Source: Mucilaginibacter paludis DSM 18603 (GTDB taxonomy: Bacteria; Bacteroidota; Bacteroidia; Sphingobacteriales; Sphingobacteriaceae). From it: 64,000 bases of DNA. Shown piece after piece: positions 1-6,446 of the stretch; the stretch's first letter is position 1; each line of letters begins with the position of its first letter. Position numbers and translations under genes: made by a program. Location: assembly GCF_000166195.2 (NCBI RefSeq), contig NZ_CM001403.1, positions 3,304,432-3,368,431 on the forward strand, written 5' to 3'. The notes under the pieces were generated by a model. The model did no database searches. It was given only the letters and a program-made list of their open reading frames with translations, and was not told the origin of the DNA.

Positions 1-1
1 C

Positions 2-613
2 TCGGGCCCTATCATCAAAATAGTGGCCTTTATATTTTTAGCTCCCGTTATTGGCAGCATCATAGGCTTTGCGATTAATGCTACAATTTTACACCTCTGT
101 AAAAATACACGCCCATCTAAGGCCGAAGTGTGGTTTAAGCGTTTGCAACTCATCTCGTCCGGAGCGCTAAGTTTTGCCCATGGCGGTAATGATGCCCAAA
201 AGGTAATGGGGATTATCTATCTGGCCCTTGTTGCAGGGAAAGTTATCGATAACAAGGCCCCCATGCCCGAGTGGATTCCGCTGGCCTGTTATTCGGCCAT
301 TGCTTTCGGAACCATGTCTGGCGGATGGAAAATTGTAAAAACAATGGGATCTAAAATTACCAAAGTTACTCCTCTCGAAGGCTTTAGCGCCGAAACTGCG
401 GGCGCTGTTACCCTTTTTGTTACCGAACGTTTCGGAATCCCTGTTTCTACCACCCACACCCTAACCGGTTCCATCATCGGCGTTGGTTTAACCAAACGTG
501 TTTCGGCTGTGCGCTGGGGCATCACCATCAACCTCATCTGGGCCTGGATCATCACCATCCCAATCTCGGCGCTGATAGCCGGTTTGGTATTCGCTATTGT
601 GAGGAATATGTGA
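2..613 (+). CDS. Inorganic phosphate transporter, PiT family (3' part)
   Basis: This is an inner-membrane phosphate permease of the PiT family, which imports phosphate (often as a metal-phosphate complex) by ion symport. The reading frame is open from base 2, so the gene begins before the window and only the C-terminal roughly 200 residues are seen. The family hallmarks are the GGNDAQKVMG motif near residue 60 of the visible part and the second-half motif VSTTHTLTGSIIGVG near residue 145, both in hydrophobic segments. The protein ends in a final membrane helix. A GTG at 23 lies inside a hydrophobic segment and is not a credible start. Assignment is confident; substrate preference is inferred from the family. 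Confidence 0.9.
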   Translation, partial: SGPIIKIVAFIFLAPVIGSIIGFAINATILHLCKNTRPSKAEVWFKRLQLISSGALSFAHGGNDAQKVMGIIYLALVAGKVIDNKAPMPEWIPLACYSAIAFGTMSGGWKIVKTMGSKITKVTPLEGFSAETAGAVTLFVTERFGIPVSTTHTLTGSIIGVGLTKRVSAVRWGITINLIWAWIITIPISALIAGLVFAIVRNM

Positions 614-749
614 GTTATTTACGGGTAACTAATTCCGCGTGTCCGGAAAAAACAGGAATGACATAAAGAGCGCGTTGATCAATTAGTTAGTACTTAATCT
701 TATAATAAGTTCTTGTTAAGTTGTTGATTGTCAATACGATTATTGTCGA

Positions 750-1085
750 AATTTTGTCATCCCGACGTGAGGAGGGATCTTCTAAAAGCGTTAAGTATGC
801 ATCATATTAGGTGCACTTATTATCAATGTGCTTATTTGCTCCGACAATCAGTATTCTTAATTTAGAGCATCGGCACGCTCAATCGCCGCGTGAAGGGCTG
901 TTACTTTTGTCTTGACACACAAGTAACCAAAAAGTCAAGACTGCCCGATCCTTCCGCCCACAGGCCAGCTCCCGGCCCGGCGTGCAGTCTGGCTTTTGCG
1001 CACTTTTCTTTCTGCGCTTGGTAATCTATAAGGTTCAAACGTCATCCCTGTTTTTCCCGGTTGGCCGGGTCCATTACTTATAATG
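750..1085 (+). repeat. Dispersed repeat family A, copy A1 (short form, extended 5' module)
   Basis: This copy fills most of the 530-bp gap between the PiT gene and the porin. It runs from a TCATCCCGACGTGAGGAGG segment through CAGTATTCTTAATTTAGAGCATCGG, the hairpin arms GTCTTGAC and GTCAAGAC, a GC-rich stretch with CCCGATCCTTCCGCCC and GGCCCGGCGTGCAG, and a tail with TTCAAACGTCATCCCTG. The same order recurs near 36.0/38.0, 38.3 and 61.9 kb, and inverted near 41.6 and 47.5 kb. The extended 5' module (750-845) is shared only with the copy ending near 41875. Short ORFs here have no gene-like properties. Confidence 0.85.
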
Positions 1086-1146
1086 GCAATACTATTAATC
1101 GAACCACCTACAATAACCTAACAACCAATACACCCAATAACCACCC

Positions 1147-2475
1147 TCAAAATTCAATATGCGCCCTGATGGAGAATACGTTCACCGGGCCACGGTCGGC
1201 ATTGTAGGCTGGGTTTTGTACAAACTGGTAATCGCCGGATACCACCAGGTTTTTATTGAGCCTGGCGCTGTAGTAGGCCTCTAAAATATCTTCAGTTTTA
1301 TAATTGCTTAGTTGGCCGTCGCCTATAATAAAGCCGTATCCGCCTATGTTTAAAAAGTCGCGGTGGTCTTTTGATATGCCGTTAATTACGCCGGCAATGC
1401 CAAAATTATCTTCGGGCCGGTGCCATGATGCTCCGGTATAATTCAGGCCCAGGCTAATACTGCGATCAATTTCGGTAAAGGCCCAGGTGGCTGTTTTGCC
1501 ATCATTCCAGCTGCTTCTGAAAAACGCGCCCAGGCTTTTAGTCAGTTCCTGCTCGGCATTAATACCTATACCATATTTTGCATGGCCATAGTCTTTGCCG
1601 TTTATCACATCCAAGGATACATCGGTTTTATTCAAGTAATTATTAATTACATCCCGGTAAACCGGAGCCTTGCTTACATTGCGGAACAATAACAAATTAA
1701 CCTTGCCTTTATGGCTGTTTAGACTGATGTTTTTGGTGAATTCGACCGTGCTGCTGTAAGCATCCCAAAAATGGTAATCAAAATCGGGGCCGTTGGCATA
1801 GGTACCAACAAGCGTACCTGCCGCCCTTACCTCCCACGACGGGGTAATATATTCAAGCACAATGCCATCAGTATAGCCACGGGTGTTGGCTGGGTAGTCC
1901 CAGGCGCCATTGCCCATTAACGACCAATTGAGAAACTGGCTTCGCGGATCGTGGCTGTAGCTGTTGTTATCAAACAGGTCAGACAGGGCGAACTTACCCG
2001 CCGTGATCACTATCCTTTTGGTTGGAACGTATTCTTTGAGCTGATTGTTATCCGATTGAACCAGTTCCTCATCCTTGGTTAAGGCAATGTACTGGCGCAA
2101 AAATAACCTACCCAGGTATAAAGCCGGTGACGGATTGCCTATCCTGAAGGTTTCGCCATTGCTAAACCCGGCTATACCACGGGCCGAGCTAATACCGCTC
2201 CCACCCGAAACTTCGGGATTAAAATAAACTGCCGCGCCTTTCCAAAGTTTTCGGCCAATAAACAGCGTAGTAGTTAAACTTAAAGCTTCCTCCGAATCGC
2301 TGGTTAAACTATTTGTCCCCGAATAAGGCGATTTAAATGAGGGGTGACTTTGATCGATAACAGTTAACTGAAAATGCGAATTCCATTTTTCAGTTGAATC
2401 CGGCGAATGAGTATTCTGCGCTGTTGCGCAATAAGATATAAAAAACAGTATGATAAAAGAGTAAATTTTCTTCAT
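1147..2475 (-). CDS. Carbohydrate-selective porin, OprB family
   Basis: This is an outer-membrane beta-barrel of the OprB family, 442 aa. It has a signal peptide (residues 1-19, hydrophobic core FIILFFISYCA, likely cut after TAQ). The family segment VIDQSHPSF near the mature N terminus is followed by YFNPEVSGGSGIS around residue 90, with GNPSPALYLGRLFLRQ after it, and the protein ends in phenylalanine as many barrels do. OprB porins pass sugars in Proteobacteria; in Bacteroidota some lie beside divalent-metal transporters, so the substrate is uncertain. It is monocistronic and faces the small gene at 2702. A striking inverted repeat with DtxR/MntR-like half sites lies 55-100 bp upstream and suggests metal-dependent control, which is inference. 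Confidence 0.85.
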   Translation of the reverse strand: MKKIYSFIILFFISYCATAQNTHSPDSTEKWNSHFQLTVIDQSHPSFKSPYSGTNSLTSDSEEALSLTTTLFIGRKLWKGAAVYFNPEVSGGSGISSARGIAGFSNGETFRIGNPSPALYLGRLFLRQYIALTKDEELVQSDNNQLKEYVPTKRIVITAGKFALSDLFDNNSYSHDPRSQFLNWSLMGNGAWDYPANTRGYTDGIVLEYITPSWEVRAAGTLVGTYANGPDFDYHFWDAYSSTVEFTKNISLNSHKGKVNLLLFRNVSKAPVYRDVINNYLNKTDVSLDVINGKDYGHAKYGIGINAEQELTKSLGAFFRSSWNDGKTATWAFTEIDRSISLGLNYTGASWHRPEDNFGIAGVINGISKDHRDFLNIGGYGFIIGDGQLSNYKTEDILEAYYSARLNKNLVVSGDYQFVQNPAYNADRGPVNVFSIRAHIEF

Positions 2476-2523
2476 GGTTATTTGCTATACAGTAATTACT
2501 TAAATAAGTTTGCACGTTATTTT

Positions 2524-2576
2524 GTTAGGCAAATCTAACATTAAATTTAGATAAGTCTAAATTTAATGTTAGATTT
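2524..2576. promoter_or_regulatory. Long perfect inverted repeat with DtxR/MntR-like boxes
   Basis: Bases 2531-2551 and 2556-2576 form a perfect 21-bp inverted repeat with a 4-nt spacer. Its centre reads TTTAGATAAGTCTAAA. A second imperfect palindrome, GTTAGGCAAATCTAAC (2524-2539), overlaps the left arm. Both resemble operators of DtxR/MntR metal-dependent repressors (TTAGG...CCTAA type). The element lies in the divergent region between the porin and the small-protein operon. A T run follows on the + strand, but no + strand gene ends here, so an operator role is preferred over a terminator. Confidence 0.5.
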
Positions 2577-2653
2577 TTTTCGTTTTGTCTATCATGCCTC
2601 TTATCCTTTAATCAGCCCCCTAACATCAACCTTAAACATATTTGGGAAATTAA

Positions 2654-2683
2654 TTGCTAAACATCAATTAATCACTATTTTTG
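2654..2683 (+). promoter_or_regulatory. Predicted Bacteroidota promoter for the 2702 operon
   Basis: TTG at 2654-2656, a 19-nt spacer and TATTTTTG at 2676-2683 match the Bacteroidota sigma-A consensus TTG-N19-TAnnTTTG exactly. The start codon at 2702 follows closely, giving a short leader. Confidence 0.6.
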
Positions 2684-2701
2684 CCTAACATATAAATTAC
2701 T

Positions 2702-2902
2702 ATGAGTCATCAGCACCAGCATCAGGAAGAAGAACAAAAAAGCTACGCTTACCTATATTATGTGATTGGTTTAGTTTTTGGATTAATAACCGGTTTCGTT
2801 ATTGATAAAGACTTTATCTGGATCCCCATTGGTGGCGTATTAGGTTTACTTACAGCGGCTTTTTTTGCCAACGTTGTGGCCCGCAGCAGTGAGAAAGGCT
2901 GA
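2702..2902 (+). CDS. Small two-helix membrane protein, unknown function
   Basis: This 66-aa protein has a His/Gln/Glu-rich N terminus (HQHQHQEEEQ) and two hydrophobic segments (about residues 18-35 and 41-58) joined by a short DKDF turn. I do not recognise a named family. It follows a consensus promoter and its 3' end overlaps a second small ORF that in turn overlaps the symporter gene. It is therefore probably the first gene of a three-gene operon and could be an accessory subunit of the transporter. The histidine-rich end could bind metal, but that is speculation. Confidence 0.7.
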   Translation: MSHQHQHQEEEQKSYAYLYYVIGLVFGLITGFVIDKDFIWIPIGGVLGLLTAAFFANVVARSSEKG

Positions 2903-3014
2903 GCCGGATCTTCCCCCGTTCATATCTAACTGGAACCAGTTTTATGCTATTATTATTTCATGGCTGGTTCTGTTAATTTTAGTATTTTGGCTCATCACCA
3001 AATATTTTGAATGA
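2889..3014 (+). CDS. 41-aa single-helix protein overlapping the symporter start
   Basis: An open frame starting at GTG 2889 encodes 41 residues: a charged and proline-rich N terminus (RKAEPDLPP), the motif SNWNQFYA, then one strong membrane helix (IIISWLVLLILVFWLIT) ending KYFE. The start overlaps the upstream gene by 14 nt. The stop TGA overlaps the symporter ATG in an ATGA arrangement, which is typical of translational coupling. Small membrane partners of SSS symporters are known (DUF4212-type subunits are longer), so an accessory-subunit role is a reasonable inference. The GTG start is not certain. Confidence 0.6.
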   Translation: MRKAEPDLPPFISNWNQFYAIIISWLVLLILVFWLITKYFE

Positions 3015-4720
3015 GCCTTACCGACTGGATTGTTCTTGTTGCTACCATCTTTGCCATTGTTTTATATGGTACATGGAAAAGCAGGGGCAGCAAAAATATT
3101 AACAACTATCTTCTTGGCGATCAGTCCATGCCGTGGTATACGGTAGGGCTTTCGGTTATGGCTACACAGGCCAGCGCCATTACCTTTTTATCGGCCCCTG
3201 GCCAGGCTTATGCCGACGGGATGCGCTTTGTGCAGTTCTACTTCGGCCTGCCGCTGGCCATGATTGTGCTCTGCATCACCTTTGTCCCTATCTTCCACCG
3301 CCTCAAAGTATTTACAGCTTATGAGTACCTGGAACAACGCTTTGATTTAAAAACCCGCGCACTCACCGCTTTTTTATTTTTGATTCAACGCGGTCTTTCA
3401 ACTGGTATCACCATTTACGCGCCATCGCTCATTTTATCAGCCATCCTGCATATCAACATTACCTATACTACCTTGTTTATCGGCGGCATTGTAATTTGTT
3501 ATACCGTGTATGGAGGCACCAAGGCGGTATCATACACGCAAATGCTGCAAATGAGCATTATATTTGCAGGTTTGTTTGTTGCCGGGGTAATGGTATTTAA
3601 ATTATTACCCGAGGGAACCGGCTTTGTGCGTACTTTAAAGCTGGCCGGTAAAATGGGCCGGATGAACGTGATCGACTGGAAATTTGATATGAACAACCGT
3701 TACAATATCTGGAGCGGTATTATCGGTGGTTTCTTTTTGCAGCTTTCTTATTTCGGTACCGACCAGAGCCAGGTGGGGCGATATTTAACCGGAAGCTCTA
3801 TTGGCCAGAGCCGCTTGGGGCTTATTATGAATGGCCTGGTAAAAATACCTATGCAGTTTTTAATTTTACTGATTGGGGTATTGGTATTTGCCTTTTACCA
3901 GTTTAACCAGCCGCCCGTATTTTTTAATAATTACCAGGTTGAGCAAATTAAAAGAGGCCCTTATGCGGCAGATTTCAACCAGATTGAGCAGCAGTACAGC
4001 ACGGCCTTTCAACAGAAGAGAACTAAAACAGAGCTACTGGTGGCAGCCCTGGATACACATGATCAGCAAAAGATCAATATTGCGCAAAGCGATTTAAAAG
4101 CCGCGGATAAGCAAACAGGCATCATCCGCGAAAGCGCTATCGCCCTAATGAAAAAGAGCGACCCACAAAGCGATCCTAACGATACCAATTATGTGTTTCT
4201 CACCTTTGTTACGCATTACCTGCCCAAAGGTTTAATTGGCTTGCTTATTGCCATCATCTTTTTGGCCTCCATGGGTTCTATGGCCAGTGCGCTCAATTCG
4301 CTGGCATCAACAACCGTGGTGGATATTTATAAAAGAATGATCAACCCAAACGCCACCGAAAAAAACTATATGCTGGCATCCCGCTCGGCAACTATTTTAT
4401 GGGGACTGGTTTGCATTGGCATGGCCCTTTACGCCAGCCACCTGGGTAATTTATTAGAAGCCGTGAACCAGTTAGGATCGTACATTTATGGCACCATCCT
4501 GGGCGTTTTTGTGGTAGCATTTTACATCAAACAGGTAAAAGGCCAGGCTGTATTTATAGCCGCCGTAATTACCGAGATCGTCATCTGCATTTGCGGGTAT
4601 TATAATGTGGTAGCTTATTTATGGCTTAACGCGATAGGTTGCTTATTGGTAATCGGGATAGCCTTGATTGCTTCGATTTTTGAGGGGAAGGGGGAAAAGT
4701 CCATGGTCGATGGTCAATAG
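3011..4720 (+). CDS. Sodium:solute symporter (SSS family)
   Basis: This is an integral inner-membrane symporter of the SSS family, 569 aa, with about 13 hydrophobic segments. Typical family segments are GLSVMATQASAITFLSAPG (residues about 47-65), YTVYGGTKAVSYTQMLQM (about 165-182), GTDQSQVGRYLTG (about 250) and the late core ASMGSMASALNSLAS. A long hydrophilic insert (about residues 305-385) is common in Bacteroidota members. The substrate cannot be read from the sequence. The gene overlaps the preceding small ORF by 4 nt. Its last codons (KSMVDGQ) come from a 7-nt-phased repeat at 4699-4733, so the original stop has probably been replaced. Confidence 0.88.
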   Translation: MSLTDWIVLVATIFAIVLYGTWKSRGSKNINNYLLGDQSMPWYTVGLSVMATQASAITFLSAPGQAYADGMRFVQFYFGLPLAMIVLCITFVPIFHRLKVFTAYEYLEQRFDLKTRALTAFLFLIQRGLSTGITIYAPSLILSAILHINITYTTLFIGGIVICYTVYGGTKAVSYTQMLQMSIIFAGLFVAGVMVFKLLPEGTGFVRTLKLAGKMGRMNVIDWKFDMNNRYNIWSGIIGGFFLQLSYFGTDQSQVGRYLTGSSIGQSRLGLIMNGLVKIPMQFLILLIGVLVFAFYQFNQPPVFFNNYQVEQIKRGPYAADFNQIEQQYSTAFQQKRTKTELLVAALDTHDQQKINIAQSDLKAADKQTGIIRESAIALMKKSDPQSDPNDTNYVFLTFVTHYLPKGLIGLLIAIIFLASMGSMASALNSLASTTVVDIYKRMINPNATEKNYMLASRSATILWGLVCIGMALYASHLGNLLEAVNQLGSYIYGTILGVFVVAFYIKQVKGQAVFIAAVITEIVICICGYYNVVAYLWLNAIGCLLVIGIALIASIFEGKGEKSMVDGQ

Positions 4721-4733
4721 TCCATGGTTTTTG
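4699..4733. repeat. Heptad-phased degenerate repeat at a gene end
   Basis: Successive 7-mers GTCCATG, GTCGATG, GTCAATA, GTCCATG, GTTTTTG can be read without gaps. The same word family occurs at 5386-5425, 39533-39567 and 39638-39679. This copy encodes the last residues of the symporter. Confidence 0.75.
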
Positions 4734-4906
4734 ACATTGATGGTTCATAAATCATGGTTGGCTGGGTGTTGATCTTGAAAAGCCGATAGTGAATAGTTCT
4801 TGGTTATCTGCTTGATTTGAGATGCGATCTGATGATTAGGGTTGCTTAAATGCAGTGTTTTGAGGGCAGGATTAAGGAAGGATCATCATATTAATTCTAA
4901 TACAAC

Positions 4907-5305
4907 ATGAATAGGTACGGGTCTTTTTTTGCCGAATTCAAATTGAGTAAGCTTGATAAACGAATACTGTACGGTATTTTTTTATCCATTCCATTTTCGC
5001 TGCTGATATTTGTATCGTATAATTTGATATTTGGACCAGATGGCGATCAGGTAATGCGTAGCCGGGATTTACAGGAAAACTTCGGCGGCATTGTAGATTC
5101 TGTTTATAATGACAATGCCAATCATAACGTCAGGATAGCGTTATTGAAAAACAAGTACAAATTTTCAATATTCCGTGCATGGGAGCCTGAAATTGAAAAA
5201 GGAGATTCTTTATCAAAGAAACAAGGAAGTTACCTGGTTAAGGTTTTTAAAAAAGACTGCAAAGTAGTTGTGTTGGATTACTGGTTAAACTATAAAAATA
5301 AATAG
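4907..5305 (+). CDS. Membrane-anchored hypothetical protein
   Basis: This 132-aa protein of unknown function has a charged N terminus, one membrane helix (about residues 23-45, YGIFLSIPFSLLIFVSYNLIF) and an outside or periplasmic domain of about 85 residues rich in Lys and Asp. The sequence does not match a family I can name. It stands alone between two word-repeat tracts. A weak hairpin (5304-5332) with complementary GTTCGCCA and TGGCGGAC arms follows and may serve as its terminator, although the T tract is poor. Confidence 0.6.
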   Translation: MNRYGSFFAEFKLSKLDKRILYGIFLSIPFSLLIFVSYNLIFGPDGDQVMRSRDLQENFGGIVDSVYNDNANHNVRIALLKNKYKFSIFRAWEPEIEKGDSLSKKQGSYLVKVFKKDCKVVVLDYWLNYKNK

Positions 5306-5385
5306 TTCGCCAATGTTTCCCACTGGCGGACTTATATAGCTTTGAATATTATAATTTTGATACTTCTCAATTGCCGCCGAAGCTA

Positions 5386-5425
5386 CCATGGTCCATGGAC
5401 TATGGACCATCGACCATCAATCAAC
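5386..5425. repeat. Heptad-phased degenerate repeat
   Basis: This reads as consecutive 7-mers CCATGGT, CCATGGA, CTATGGA, CCATCGA, CCATCAA. It lies just downstream of the DUF2911 gene (minus strand) and is the same word family as the tract at 4699. Confidence 0.7.
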
Positions 5426-5439
5426 ACGAATTAACTCCC

Positions 5440-6282
5440 CTACTTCGCTTGTGATGCCACAGCGGCATTCAAACGTTCGTATTCGTCATTTTTACTTTCT
5501 TTGGCTAAACTTACACCTTCCTGCGCTGTGGCCAAGGCTTCTTTTTTGTTGCCCATCTTAAGCAGGATGCGTGCTTTCCAAAGTTTAGGCATTGGTGATT
5601 TTGGGCTGGCTTTTTCTACTTCGTTTATCCATTCCAGCGCCTTGTTCATATCCTTGTCGTTACTGTAATAATATTGCGCCGCAGCGAAATAAGGTTTCTT
5701 TTCGCCTTTCATGGCCTCGTCAATACTGGCCATTACGCGGGCATCAATATCGGTGGTGATGTGGATAGTTAGCGAGGTATGTTCCCAGGCCAGGTTCAGG
5801 TCGGCACTGGTGGGCATTACATTGTCAAACTGCAGGGTGAAGGTTTCTACCAATTCCTTGGTGTTAATCGCTTTTACTTTAAATCTTAACAAGTCATCTT
5901 CTTGTTTGTAAGTATAAGCGCCCCAGGTTTTATTGGTTTTGCTGAGGATGATGGTCCACTCTTTCGGATCGGGAATGGTAAATAAGCCGTAGGTACCCGG
6001 CGCTACTTTGTTGCCCTCTATAGTTACCTCGTCCGTAAAGGTAATGGTTGTGGCGGCGTTAGCACCCGTGCGCCATACCTTGCCGTAAGGCTCCTGACCG
6101 CCCAGCATCTTGCGGCCTTTTACATTAGGGCGCGAGTAAGCGATGGTTACTTTACCCAGACCTAAATCCTGGATAATGGTTTGGCCTGAACTGGCCTGCG
6201 GCATTTTAATGCCCTGCGCGTTTACTGAGAAGGTTGCGCAAAACAGCATAGCAGATAATAAAGTGTAAGCGATGTTTTTCAT
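5440..6282 (-). CDS. DUF2911 domain protein with C-terminal TPR-like region
   Basis: This is an exported protein of 280 aa with a signal peptide (1-22, ending VNAQ). A DUF2911 domain fills about residues 28-175, recognisable by IAYSRPNVKGRKMLGG, PYGKVWRTGANAATTITF, PGTYGLFTIP and the WGAYTY segment. The last 90 residues (KALEWINEVEKASPKSPMPKLW onward in pattern) look like two TPR helices. The biochemical role of DUF2911 is unknown; it is very common in secreted Bacteroidota proteins. It is monocistronic, and the start is fixed by the signal peptide. Confidence 0.85.
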   Translation of the reverse strand: MKNIAYTLLSAMLFCATFSVNAQGIKMPQASSGQTIIQDLGLGKVTIAYSRPNVKGRKMLGGQEPYGKVWRTGANAATTITFTDEVTIEGNKVAPGTYGLFTIPDPKEWTIILSKTNKTWGAYTYKQEDDLLRFKVKAINTKELVETFTLQFDNVMPTSADLNLAWEHTSLTIHITTDIDARVMASIDEAMKGEKKPYFAAAQYYYSNDKDMNKALEWINEVEKASPKSPMPKLWKARILLKMGNKKEALATAQEGVSLAKESKNDEYERLNAAVASQAK

Positions 6283-6395
6283 TGTTTCAATTGGTTTTGA
6301 TGCGAAATTAGAGAATTATAGGAATATCCAGGCTAATTATATCAGCTTGTTAATCAATAACATTTTCTAAGCCGCGCTCCTCTCAGGCAAAGCAT

Positions 6396-6422
6396 AAAAA
6401 AAGCGGCCCCTGGCGGGCCGCT
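6396..6422 (-). terminator. Intrinsic terminator of adhE
   Basis: On the minus strand AGCGGCCC and GGGCCGCT (6402-6422) form an 8-bp GC-rich stem with a 5-nt loop, followed by a run of seven T. It lies 25 bp after the adhE stop. Confidence 0.85.
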
Positions 6423-6446
6423 CCACACAAACAACGATTCAACAGA

